Below, in pieces: positions 22,309 to 33,630 of a stretch of 64,000 nt of DNA (position 1 is the first letter of the stretch; every line of letters begins with the position of its first letter). Made by a program: the position numbers and the translations under genes. Below the pieces are notes generated by a model. The model did not search any database, was not told the origin of the DNA, and saw only the letters and a list, made by a program, of their open reading frames with translations. The stretch spans positions 124,001 to 188,000 of the forward strand of contig SJRY01000302.1 in assembly GCA_011319805.1 (NCBI GenBank). The letters are read 5' to 3'. The stretch is from Macrocybe gigantea (lineage: Eukaryota; Basidiomycota; Agaricomycetes; Agaricales; Callistosporiaceae).

Positions 22309-23370
22309 CAGCGGACGTACAGACCCGTTTACCCTGCCTATCTGCGAGTGGATGGAGCCAGGGCTGCTCTTGGTAATGACAAGGACTTGTGAAGAAACCG
22401 TCGAGCAGACGAACGGAAAGAAAAGCGCAAGGCAGATGAGTTATGCAGGGCTGTTACCCAGTTTGGGAGTCGGCGTCGGGAAAGTTAGGGGGGGAGAGAG
22501 CTGTTGTTGAAAGGAGACCGACAGAGTTGAAAGCAAAGACTCTGAAATTGCGCGTTGATCTGTTCCACGGCCGCAAACTCAAATGATGGCCTTGAATAGT
22601 CTGTGGCAACTTGGCTGTGGAAACCTGAACAGAAGCCACGGGTTTACCAAAAAAACAAGCTCCACAGACAACACGGGGTTATTACGCCACGCGCTTCACG
22701 TCAGGACCGGCCTTGAACGCTGCGCTTTCGACGGTGGAATGAAGCGTCCGACGCGTTGTGATGGCGAGCAGAGATTTGACGTTTAACGCTCGGCGGCTGT
22801 GGGCGACGACGAGCAGCACGATTGGGCCCAGGGGCTGACCAATCCAACGACAAAGGAGCGAACCAAATGGCGTTAAATGGGTCTCTTCTCTCCCTCGTGA
22901 ATTATTGACGTCATTCAATTATTTCTTGAAAAACCAAGCCACCAGTCCAGCCTCGGTCGAGACCGTTCACCCTATGAACTAGCCGAGACAATACGATTAT
23001 GTTATGTACAGGACTTGTCGTTGGGGCCATACCCTGAGTGACAGATCTTGATGCAGGTCAGATGGCCTAGCAACCTGTGGCGCTCAGCCCGCCTCTCTTT
23101 GTAAAAAAAAATACGATCCATAGCAGAGTGGGGTGCGATGGATCACGAACAAAACGGCTATGTTCGCGTACGTATTTCCCTTGAGCTTGCTGACAGCTCA
23201 AGCAGACGTTTACCATTTCAGTCCCTAACAGGCGACTCCTCCGTCTCGCCGTCACCGTCACCCCCAAAACCCAGTAAGCGGTTCAGAACGGACATTCGTC
23301 GATGAGGTAAGGCTCGGGCGAATTCTCTAATCTGCAGGAGCTTGGCGTGTTCAACAGACCGACCCTCTAG
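22309..23370. other. Intergenic; possible first exon of the DUF6535 gene
   Basis: Shared upstream region of the RRM gene (-) and the DUF6535 gene (+). A possible short exon begins at ATG 23139 (MDHEQNGYVRVRISLELADS) and runs to a good donor (GAG|GTAAGG near 23313), but its frame closes with TGA just before the donor, so I do not call it. Confidence 0.4.
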
Positions 23371-25254
23371 CCTTGGCGATGCGGTGAACCTCACCGATAT
23401 GCCGTTCCAAAGAACGGCGATTCCTGGGGAGAATGTTACAAGTTGGTCAAGAAATACGACAAAGACATGTGCGATGCCTGGCGGGACGAAGTCGACAAGT
23501 TGTTGATCTTTGTGAGCGCCGGTGTCGATCCATGATCCGCAATGCGTTTCGATAGCATTAATCAGGCAGGTCTGTTCTCCGCTGCCGTGACAGCCTTCAC
23601 GATCGAATCATACCCATGGCTTCAAGAAGGACCAAACGATCAAATAGTCCAGTACCTCGCCCAGATCTCCCTTCAGTTGAGCAGTGGTACTGACAATAGC
23701 AACTCGCTAGCTCCACCTCAACCGTTCACAGTCACGTCCTCCGTCGTCAGAATCAACATATTCTGGTTCTTGAGCCTGACGCTGAGCTTGACGGTCGTCC
23801 TCCTTGGCATTCTTTGCATGCAATGGCTGCGCGAATATCAACGCGAATCCACGCTTCCTTACAAAGGCGCCATCGGGCTGCGTCAGATGCGATACGAGGG
23901 CTTCATAAACTGGGGCGTCCCTCAGATCCTCTCGGCGCTGCCTCTCTTGCTGCAGGCTGCTTTGATCCTCTTTTTTGCGGGCATACTCGACCTCCTGTGG
24001 AGTCTGAACAAGATCGTCGCGGCATGCATCACCGCGGCCGTGTGCATCGTTTTGTGCTTCCTCATCGCCACCACCGTCGGTCCCACGCTGCAATACATCA
24101 TAACCCCAATATCAGATCTCATGATCGCACAGTGCCCCTACAAGTCCCCGCAGTCATGGGCGTTCCACCGTCTCACTCTCACCCTGTTCGGGCTCATACC
24201 TCATCACTTCAGACACGTCGTCAGCCGAACGCACAAACGCCTCGCCAGGCTCTCGGCTTCGTTCTCCCATAGCAACTAGCTCGACTTTGACATCCACTGG
24301 CGGCGCACGCGCGACGCAACTGTCATTCGTTACGGAACTCCGATGGAAATGCAGGATGGGTACGACATCGTCCAGGGCCTCAGCTGGATCCACAAGTCTT
24401 TTGCACAGAGCGTCGACGTCGTGTACCCGATCTACCACTGCTTCCGTGACCTACAAGTCTCTGCCGCCGTAGAAGTCGTCAGCAGCACCTACCCGCACTT
24501 TTCCGATCATTTCTACAACGTCTTTGACAAGCCGGACTCTAACTACGACGTCCGGACGAGGCGCGAGATCCTCTCCGCCATCGTGTTGGGCTTCTACGTC
24601 CGAACGCATCCGACGCTCGAGATACCCAACTTGGAGCTGCTCATACGTATCACCAACACCGCCGGCGTCCTCTGGTTCGAACCGTCCTTGCGCGTCCTGC
24701 AGAGGATCTCGGACGGTTCCTCTTCCTATATACCCAACGCTGTCCCTCCGGACATGCTGTATCAGTTCCTGAATTGCCTCAAGACGCTTTTCAACCACGA
24801 CGTCGCGTCCATAGAAAAGGCGGTCGACATCTGGGAGATCATACACCACCTTCTGGGCGGATGGGAGCCCGACAAGGACATCCGGCCTTTGCAGTGGTCC
24901 TTTGAGATGTTGGAGGAGTACGACCGCTGGCTGAGACGCCCCGCCGCCCTCGATCAGTCTCGCTTCCGAGTCCGGCTGTGCGTGGCCGGCATGATCACGG
25001 CTTTTCGCCGGACTTTGGCCCTCCACGCTGTCTGGGCGAAGCTTCCCGGATTTCAAAAAGCCGCTGCTCTCGTCAAGACGTTAGACAAGCACGTTGCCGA
25101 GATGGGAGGCATCTCGCGCATGCGCAAGGAATACGGATGGATCGATCTCGACCTGACATTCGACGACAAGGAGTGGAATCATCTTGTCGAGTCGATGCTG
25201 CGTCTGCAGCCATCTCAAAAACCACCAACTGCCGAAGCGCACTTATTATTATGA
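23371..25254 (+). pseudogene. DUF6535 membrane protein, copy 1 (nonsense mutation)
   Basis: Exon 23371-23511 (PWRCGEPHRYAVPKNGDSWG ... DAWRDEVDKLLIF), a 54-bp intron, then 23566-25254. The DUF6535 core AGLFSAAVTAFTIESYPWLQ starts the second exon; three hydrophobic helices follow (for example FWFLSLTLSLTVVLLGILCM and LLLQAALILFFAGILDLLW). At 24277-24279 a TAG interrupts the frame exactly where the neighbour copy has Trp (SHSN-stop versus DRNW), so TGG became TAG. The frame then stays open to 25254. Function of the family is unknown; such genes are multicopy in Agaricomycetes. The upstream start was not resolved. Confidence 0.8.
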
Positions 25255-25309
25255 TTATAACACTATGGTATACCCTGAGAGCTTTTATATCCTGCTTTGA
25301 TGTATATAT

Positions 25310-27399
25310 CTATGTCCAAAATGCAGAAGAATCCGTGACCAAAGTTTGCCATTGAGTATGGACGAAGCGGCCCAGAATAACAGACCCGTTCCCCACGTCG
25401 GCCAGCGCCGCGTCAAGAGTCCGAATCAGCGAAGCAGCCCTTGTGCACTCCGGATAAGCCAAGCAGAGCGCGCGAAAGTCGATCGGGGGCCGGAACACCT
25501 TGACGGCGCCGTAAATGCAGACAGACAGGCGGTCCATCTTTTGCCGCTCGTGCGAGGCGCGATTGAGCCACTTTTCAATCTCTTCGATGATCGCAAACCC
25601 CAGCTGGACGTCGCGCGCCAAGTGAGGCCCGGATTCCGAGTTGGCGAGGTCCTGGACCAGCCGTTGTACGAGAGCCCAAATGACGATCACGTTCGGTGGC
25701 GTGACGAGGTCTCGCGAGACCATCAGCTTTGTGCACATCAAAAAATGCTCTATAATATCTGAGAACGAAGAGACGACATCAGTAGCTGAGGGAAAAAAGA
25801 TAAAAAATTTGGGTGTACCTGGCGGCAGCTTCAATAGATTCCGCACTGGCCAGTCGATGAAAGGACGAACGTCGTTGGAGTTGACGATACGGATGATGGA
25901 CTCTAAATAATACGGCGTCAAGCTCGGATGCGTGCGCCTGTGCAATTCCAAGTACGATAGAGCGACGTTTTCTTTTTCATAGGCCGTCGAACCGATGGAA
26001 GGATCCTCCATGATGCTGCGAAGGCGACTCGAGGCGTCGGGGTTCACAGCGTACAAGACCTGAGCTGCGGTCGTGACATCGAGGTCTTGGAGGCAATAAT
26101 AGATGGCATGGACCATGTCCACGCTCTTTGAAAACGTCGCATCCACCCATAGCAGGCTGTCCACGGTGTCGTCGCTATTTCGGAGACGCCTCCATTGACG
26201 AACGTCGTATTCTGTCCAATTACGATCATGGAAAGAGCGCCGTAACTTGTGCATATTGAAGTATATCCACTTGATTCGAGAAACAGGTTTGATGATGTGC
26301 GTTACCAGCCAAAGGACGCTCAAGCCTAATCGGTAAAACGCCCAAGATTGCGGGGATTTGTACGCACACTGACCGACACCAAAGCTCTTTTCGTCGAGGA
26401 GGACGTATTGAAGAAAAGGGGAAATCGTCGTTACGGAGAGGAAGATGATGATCAAGCCAACAGCTACTGTGATGACCACGGCGACAAGACGGCTGAGAGA
26501 CCAGAGAAGGTCCAGCAGGCCGGCAAAGAAGAGGACGACGGCTAGCTGAAGTAGGACCGGCAGCGAAGACAGTATCATAGGTACCTTCCATTTCCATAAC
26601 CCTTGCCAACGCATTTGGCGAAGAGCCATGGCGTCCTTGTGCGGCAAAGCGGAATCACGTTGGTATTCGCGCAACCATTGCATGCAGAGGATGCCGACAA
26701 GCACGGTGGCAAGGCTCAACGTCAAACTTAAAAACCAAAACACGTTGATCCGAACGACCGAAGGGGAAGGCGAAAAAGGTTCGGTCAAGACTTGTGTAGA
26801 CAAGTGGTCGAACGGAGTGGAAGAATTGGGTTGCTGCGTTTGCATAGCTATTTGAGCTAAGAGTCGCACCGATATGTCCTCTGGACCTTCTTGCAACCAT
26901 CGATATGACTCGACAGTGAATGCAGTAACAGCAGCCGAGAACAAGCCGGCCTACGCAAAGTGAATCGAAATCGTTTGAAAGCGACACGGAGAGCGGCTCA
27001 CGAAGACTAGGAGTTTGTCGACTTCCTCTTTCCACGCTTCGCACATCTCCTTGTCGTATCGGTGCATAGCTTTGTGGCACGTTTCCCAGTGCTCGCCGCT
27101 TCTGGGGATGGGATGCCTATACGCTTCACCGCAGCGCCATGGGTTGCGATTTTCCGTGGATGGAGTTGTCGATGGTGGCCTTTGTGTCTCTAGAGGTCGT
27201 ATGGTATGCGACGGCAACGGCTTGTCGTCATCTAGCGACGGAGCAGAGGTTTCCACCGGCACTCGAGTGAACGTCGACTCGATCGACGGAGTGTAGAGAC
27301 CTGGATCGGGCTCAACCTGTAAACATGGTCAGTAAAAAATGAATGACTCTGAAGAAACACCAGTCTGACTTGCAGGAAGGGTTCAGTTTGGCGCTGCAT
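25310..27399 (-). CDS. DUF6535 membrane protein, copy 2
   Basis: Exons 27399-27370 (MQRQTEPFLQ), 27316-27002, 26950-25819 and 25758-25310. Exon 2 ends VDKLLVF and exon 3 opens AGLFSAAVTAFTVESYRWLQ, the same junction as copy 1. The intron at 25818-25759 is 60 bp with no stop, so a simple ORF reads through it; copy 1 has continuous VPPDMLYQFLNC at this place, which supports splicing to PPDIIEHFLMC. Three to four hydrophobic helices lie in the first third, and a long helical C-terminal part follows. Convergent with copy 1, only 55 bp between stops. No interrupting stop was seen, so this copy looks functional. Confidence 0.85.
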
Positions 27400-27924
27400 G
27401 GTCTGGATCGAGTTGAACGGAAATCCGCCCTGAATATGCCCTCACCTCGACTTACAGTACAAGTACGGTCTTCCAGAGCGTGTTATTATGCCTGAGATCA
27501 GATCTTCATGACATGTTGGGCTTTTTTGCGGATGACAGTTGACGGCATCCGCGTGAGCATAAGAGAAAAATCTGATTGGGACACCCAGGTCCCGAAATAA
27601 ATTGGGCGGTGGCCATGTGAGAACAAGAAGCATGAAATGGAGGACAGGGTCATGATGAGGCTTCCGTAAAAGAGTTCATTGGCCGCTTGGAAGGCAGTGT
27701 TCCGCAGAGAATCGCTTGTGACAGCTTTCTGCGCATTACTGTGCATGATATCTGAATGAGAATTCAAGAGATTTGGGGACGATGGAGCAGGTTCCAAAAA
27801 GGGTAATAGCACACGAGAACGACACGTCGCGCTGTGCCAGCCGTTTTCCATTTCCTCCTCAACAACGTCGACCCCTCCTGCGTCTATGCCCACATACATT
27901 TTTCATCTTTGAACTCTGGCATAC
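27400..27924. other. Divergent promoter region between DUF6535 copy 2 and SPC2
   Basis: A minus-strand open frame covers much of it but has no recognisable motif or splice-supported structure. I treat it as intergenic. Confidence 0.4.
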
Positions 27925-28848
27925 ATGGCACGTACGAAAAAAGCAGACATCAGCGTCGATGCAGCACGCGTACCTAGCCCAGGTCGCTTGGATGCTGGCC
28001 CATCTTCGCCTTCTTCACCAGAACGTCCCGCTGGCCCGCTGAGCGTCATTACCCCACCCGAGGAGCGTGAAGCGATCAAGGTCAACAACGCGAATCTGAC
28101 CGAGCTGAAGCATGCGTGTGATGATGCTGTAAAGCGCGTATGTCGTTGCAGTCGCCTTTTTTCTTTTTTTTTTTTTTTTTTCACGCTATACTGATGACTT
28201 ATGGCTAATATTATAACCAGTACCTATCCAGACCAGACCTATTCAAGCAGATCCATCTCCACACGGACATTCGGTTGGGCCTAGGATGGCTGAGCGTCCT
28301 GGTTGCTGCTGGTACAGCATTGTACGGCTACAAGTTTGAATTCGAAAAATCCAAGCCTATTGTGTGGGCCGGCGTCATACTGTGCGTATATCCCCGCTTC
28401 TACCCTTTCATGGGCCACCGCGACTTACTGTGTTCTAGATACGTCGTTCTTACGTCCCTCCAAACTCTTTATGCATACTTTGTCGAGGGCAATGTTGTTT
28501 TTGTTGGAAGGCGGAAAACATTTTCAAAGAGGGTCGGTATCGTTGGCAGCCCGTAGTTCGCGAAATAACCGGTTTTTAATTACACCTCGTTCCACAGATC
28601 GTGACAGAGCGAATAACCCTTTCCGCCAAGACAGAGCCCGTTGTAAAGTCGAACCCCCCGCATACAACATCTCCATCAACTACGTCCGTTCCACGAACAG
28701 AGGCAAGTCGCTTCTTGCGAAAGGCAAGACCAGTGGGACGAGGGAGTATAACGCGTTTTTTGACGAACAAGGCACTATGGATCAGGAGAGATTCGAGAGG
28801 TGGGTGGGAGAACTCGTCGAGCAGGCGATGGAGGGCAAGAATGCGTAG
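27925..28848 (+). CDS. SPC2: Signal peptidase complex subunit 2 (one-base frame break)
   Basis: ER membrane subunit of the signal peptidase complex. Exons 27925-28137, 28221-28381, 28439-28532, 28598-28848. Features: Pro/Ser-rich start, then FKQIHLHTDIRLGLGWLSVL with the first membrane span, FEKSKPIVWAGVILYVVLTS with the second, and the cytosolic domain VTERITLSAKTEP ... YNISINYVRSTNRGKSLLAK. The frame changes by one base at a C run (six C, 28654-28659); seven would restore the family sequence. The protein otherwise runs intact to EQAMEGKNA at 28848. The break is more likely an assembly deletion than gene loss in a conserved gene. Confidence 0.88.
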
Positions 28849-30036
28849 CACTGTACTTGTTTTTTTTTTTTCCTCGTTTACGTTGTTCGATTTGTTAGGT
28901 TTCCTGTGGTAATCTATCCCATACGCACCGGATTTTCCTTTTATAAAGACGGCCATCGACCAGTATAGGAGCCTTCAGATGCCGAGGCAGGTCATTAGTC
29001 CCGTAGACTGGAAAACTATTAGAAGCGAAGTCTGTGGTATAACCTTCGCTTTTTCTTGCCTCTTGATGCGACATTTCACATAAAAACACTGTCAGAAACA
29101 GTGCCCCATGGAAGAAGATGAAACACCAGAAGGAAAGCCAACGCTTACCTCTTCGTATGTGCCTCTCCAACCCAATCAATGGCCGATGACGGGTGTACCC
29201 TCGGGACCACGCATTGTCAAGATTCACAGATAGTCTGAAATCTCACGAGGCTAGCCACGGTGCGACATTGCCAGAGTAGAGGTAAACCTCAGAAGCCGAA
29301 CCAGAGTTCCGAGTTTATGAAGGTCTCCAAGCAAACCTGGTCTCTGAATAGAACCCTTTGGAAAGGCGTATCGTAGTTCAGGGTGCAGTTGCGCGGCCTG
29401 GAGGAGGAAAGAATACCAGGCATAAATCCGAACCTGCTATTATGTATGTACATCCTCTTCGTCACTGGTAGTTTTTCTAATGAAAGATCCAGCTCCTGCC
29501 CAGATTCGATTCTTCGTCTTCAGAGGACCCTCCTTGAGTTCTTCCATGGCGTCTTTTGTCACGTCCAATGACCACCGATGGTACACATGCACCAGCCGCA
29601 GCCACTTGTTTTGCTTCTAGGTTATGATCGATTGATCATCATGTTAGCATTGCCAGGACTTGAATCCGTACCCCAGGTTAAACAGTAATTGAATTGACCT
29701 GAATGCCAAATTTTAGCGCTTAGCAAGGCTTGGGAGCATGCTTCATTAGCGTTCGCTAGTCTGACAGTCGCCAGGTGTCCAGAGAAGAATTGCTGATTGG
29801 CTCATCAATGTCATCGCAAACATTCTCATTTCTTCTCTACACTGCCTCCTACGAACCCCTAAGTAATAATACGTTATTACCCTGCATCAAAGCTGTCCAT
29901 TAGTAGCAGTATCATGGTCTACTCAAGTCCGTGCCAGTACAAAAGAGTCCCAGATCGAGTCCATCGTGACATGAAAAATGAGATGAAAGGAGGTACGGGG
30001 TCACGCCTTCGCACAGGCAGACGATGGTTGCTCCCT
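28849..30036. other. Intergenic, no gene recognised
   Basis: About 1.2 kb. A minus-strand ORF at 28895-29227 contains one hydrophobic stretch but no motif. Nothing with the structure of a tRNA or other RNA gene could be confirmed. Confidence 0.4.
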
Positions 30037-31349
30037 TTACTTGCAATTAGCGACAACTTTGCCACCAGCAGTCAAGGTCTTGTCAACTTTGCTTTGAGCG
30101 TCTGCCACAGCTGCAGTGACTGCGGGGTCAGTGCTAAGGGAGGATAAGGGTTTCCGATCAGAGCGAAGGCAGCCTATGGGTTGAGATACACGTACGAGCT
30201 GATGCTGGCAAGGGCAGTCTTTGCGTCGTTTAATCCCTGTCCAACCTGGTCACGGGCAGCAGCGGGTGCTTGTTGACCGGCGAGCAAAGCAGCAGCGATT
30301 GTGCCAACGGCAGATTTGGCACTGGTCAAGCCTTGTTTGGCCGTGTCGGCGGCGCTAGCGGTAGTTGCATCGCTAAATCGCACAACGCGGAATTTAGGTC
30401 GATCGCGAGGCGAAATGCAGCAAAACGACTCACGCAGCACCCGCAGTGCTGACCTTGTTGACTGCCCTCAGGGACTGCGCAAGACTGGTGACCGTCTGGA
30501 GACGCGCAATGTTGCACTGCAAATTGCCAATTTGGCGCTTGTCTTAGTGAAGCAGGAGACATTCTGTTGGAAGGCAGATCACTTGAAAGCAAGAGTCTGA
30601 GAACGTACTCTGAATGTTGGCAGTTCGGGCGCCAGTGCCGTGGGCGCTTGTGCCAGAACCACCCTGAGGAGCCGTGTTACCTCCATTGGCATTGTTGCCA
30701 TTGACATTGTCACCATTAGCGTTGGCAGTCCCGTTGTTGTTGGTAGTCCCGTTAGCGTTGGCAGTCCCGTTGTTGGCCTCGATGGTACCACCGGCACCGC
30801 CACAATTGTCGAGAACCTGTTGGCCAGCATCGATAGCCTTTTGGACTTTCTGCTTGGCGGCATCGAGCTGCGACGTCACCTGAGGATCAGTCCTATACGG
30901 ATTCAATAGCGATCATGAGCAGCGATAGGTTTAGATCAATTGTATAAGACACTACGTTTGGATGGAGGCAAGAGCTTGTTTAGCTGACACGAGACCGTTA
31001 GCGGCGGCATCCCTGGCATCAGCAGGAGGATCCTGCTTCGACAGGAGGGCGGTCGCAATGTCCTGAATGGCGGAGCCGGCGTCTGAGAGTCCGGCTTGGG
31101 CAGCATCGACGGCATCGGCTGTTGTCTGATCACTGCGCAAAAATGAACACGGTAAGTAGGAGACTCCAGAGGCAGCACGCACCCCTGGACTGAAGCAGCC
31201 ATGTTATCGACGGCTTTTGTCGCGGCCTTTAGATTGGCAACTGTCTTGAGACGGGCAACATTGCACTTTAGGTTACCGAGAGGCGCAGCCTGTGCAAGCT
31301 GACCGGCGGCCATGACGAAACCGAGCAAACACACGATGAAGCGGGCCAT
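30037..31349 (-). CDS. Secreted small protein with two tandem homologous domains
   Basis: Exons 31349-31193, 31132-30956, 30892-30609, 30542-30434, 30372-30196, 30133-30037. Signal peptide MARFIVCLLGFVMAAGQLAQ, then two copies of a domain of roughly 110-120 residues. Each has a CN-ARL-TV start (LKCNVARLKTV / LQCNIARLQTV), a helix with DAAQAGLSDAG / DTAKQGLTSAK, a (P)A-ARD step, AKxALASI, then TDPxVT and a final NC. The copies are joined by an Asn/Gly-rich linker (NANGTTNNNGTANANGD). The second copy ends VVANCK at the stop. Intron positions match between copies. I do not recognise a named family; a cell-surface or secreted role is inferred from the signal peptide. Confidence 0.8.
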
Positions 31350-32387
31350 TGCTACTACTAAAAAAGATGGAGGGATGAAGGCTTGTCAAAAGATGAACAA
31401 AAGATCCTGCTTGACAAAGGGGCGTTGGAGAAGTAAAGAGAGTCGACTCTGAAAGACACCAGGTCTGGAGGAACAAAAGACACGACCAGGTCGTTAAGAG
31501 AAGGGCGAATGGGAGATCTCAGCTTCTGAGCCGCAATTTATGGTCCTTCTTCCAATTGAATTGCCCCGTGACAAAGAATAGAGACGAGGTGCGTACAGAA
31601 GGAGATAGCAGTGACGCAGATCTGGTAATGACCTCTGTTAGGAATGTAGCAGGCCACATGTGTTGCCGGAGACGCGGTTCTCGGGCTCTCTGCCTCGAGA
31701 CGCGATTTAGAAGATTGCTGCAAACTTGTTCCTCGGATGAATGGAGGATTAACAAAATCTATTCACAGTGAAGAGCTCAAGTGCTGAACAGAGAGGATAA
31801 CACCCTATCTTCGTGATTCAAATACGACGAATATGAGTATGACCGTCAAGCGCGGACAAGCCGTGGCACTCACTCCAAAATCATGATTCATCGGAAATGA
31901 CCAGAAATCAGTAAAAAAGAAGCTTCTCGAGCGATGAAGGAAGGCTCTGGTTGGCCGCCTTCGTGACCAGATGATGGGGTTTACAGCAACTGTGGGATCC
32001 AGTAGCACTGTCTTTTCAGGAATGGCATAGATACTGACAGGGGTCTAAAGAATGATGTAGCCAACAAGGCAACGAACATTGGCGTGGCGGGGGCAGTGCT
32101 CGGTGAATTCGGAGTGCAATCTGCACCCGAACACATTTTGTGTCAACGTCGCTGAATCTGTCCAGAACAAGCCATGTTTTCCCATTCATTATTGATCACA
32201 TCATCTTGTAGCCAACTCTGCAGAAATGTCGTTGATGACATTGCGCAAACAAGCCCAAGGCAGATGGCCTCGAATAAAGATAAGACAACCTAACCATTAC
32301 AAAGGTTAGCGTAGCATAGCTCGTATGTAGACATGGGGGCAATTAAACGGTTTCAAGAGTAAGGCTTGACGTGGCCTAACAAACCAT
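31350..32387. other. Intergenic, no gene recognised
   Basis: Promoter of the secreted duplicated protein (right side) and 3' flank of ERV25. No conserved frame seen. Confidence 0.45.
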
Positions 32388-33217
32388 CTAATCAATAAGG
32401 TATTTGCGTTTGAAGAACGCTCGGAGGTGCAAGATCTGCCAGACTCCAAGGCCCGTGAGCGATATGATAGTAAACCACGCAAAGTTTTGGACACGTTGAT
32501 TTGTGGAGGCTAAATTAAAGTCAGAAAAGGATGATACGAAAGCGAAACTATTCCGGACGCACTGTTAGTGTTCGTAAATCGCTCTTCGCGCCTCTTGAGA
32601 TACACCATTTCATCCACAATTTCCTTCACAATTCCCTCCAGCTTGCGCATTTCTGTTTCCAACGCGGATAGGGATTCTTGGTTAGCTATTGCGCTGGAAA
32701 GCGTACTCGCATCAGCGAACGTTCATGACAATCATATTCTCACTCACTTGTAGTCAACGGCGTCTGCTCCAATGTCGACATCCAGATCTATGACACGGGA
32801 AAGTTTGGATGCTTTCTCCATAGAAATGTCTTGAAAATTCAGAAGATTAAGGAGGGCTGCAAGTGCACAACGCAAAGTCGACACACCTCCTTCAATATGG
32901 TTCTTAAAGCATACACCGACCTCGCCCTCGCTATGCGTCGTGATAGCCAATCGCGACTCTCCCTTGATCCCCTTTTTGCTGAGGTAGACGTTCTTCTTTG
33001 GACTCGAGTCGACAATCTCAATGTCCACCCGTTGGTTCGCTCCAGGTCCTACGTTAGCAGTGACAATGACGAGCGCGTTCGGGTGCGCGGCGTTCCAAAC
33101 GCATTTTGAAGGAGGGTATCTCTCAGCAGGGAGGTGGAACTTGATGGCATACGTCGGTGCCGGCCCAAGACAGAAAAATAAGGAGAGAAGCAAGAGCGCT
33201 AATGTGCCAGAGAGCAT
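32388..33217 (-). CDS. ERV25: p24 family cargo receptor, Erv25/TMED10 type
   Basis: Type I membrane protein of COPII/COPI vesicles between ER and Golgi, selecting GPI-anchored and other cargo. Exons 33217-32887, 32829-32748, 32693-32563, 32509-32388. Signal peptide MLSGTLALLLLSLFFCLGP, then the GOLD domain with its cysteine pair (KCVWN and EVGVCFKNH), a heptad region (LETEMRKLEGIVKEIVDEMV), a membrane span (FAWFTIISLTGLGVWQIL) and the short tail LRAFFKRKYLID. The FF pair plus basic residues is the coat-binding signature of the delta subfamily. About 220 residues, the normal size. Confidence 0.92.
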
Positions 33218-33630
33218 GACGGCGGATGTCTGTGTTGACTACCACGAACAGGAGGCGGCAACCAAGTCCTCAAAGGTTCAACCCTTAGACGGAGAATATG
33301 CAGTCTAAGGACAGTTGGGTAGAAGAGAAGAAGGGCGTGCGCCGGAAATGTGCGACGTGTGCAGTGATCAAGGGCCTTGTCCCGAACCAATCACAGCTTT
33401 CTGCACAAAAACACAACTCAAGGTCAGACTCGACGTTCAACTCAACATCCATTTTATGCGTCCGCACTCTATCGGCGCCATTGCAGCGAGCCCCGGCAAC
33501 GTGAATGCGCATCATCATCAACCGGCCCGAAGTTCGCCCATCCAGTGTTCATAAGACCCAGATATGAAGTAATCTCCGTTCCACTGGTTATAAAGCCAAG
33601 TTATTGATGTCTTATCGACATCTCCCCCAA
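33218..33630. other. Divergent promoter, ERV25 (-) and galactonate dehydratase (+)
   Basis: 413 bp between two start codons. No clear TATA box or repeated motif was seen. Confidence 0.5.

Noticed and set aside
24277..24279. Stop in DUF6535 copy 1 as part of an intron
   Set aside because: No GT-AG pair around it removes the TAG while keeping the flanking sequence that aligns with copy 2; the stop aligns with a single Trp codon.
28895..29227. Minus-strand ORF with one hydrophobic segment
   Set aside because: No motif, no splice support and no conserved neighbours; chance ORF in intergenic DNA.
29640..29700. tRNA-like GGACTTGAATCC on the plus strand
   Set aside because: The reverse complement resembles a T-arm, but the stem does not pair and no anticodon or acceptor arm can be folded.
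29880..29940. Possible spliceosomal RNA-like GCAGTATC
   Set aside because: Only eight bases resemble the U4 5' region; the surrounding bases do not match and no other conserved box is present.
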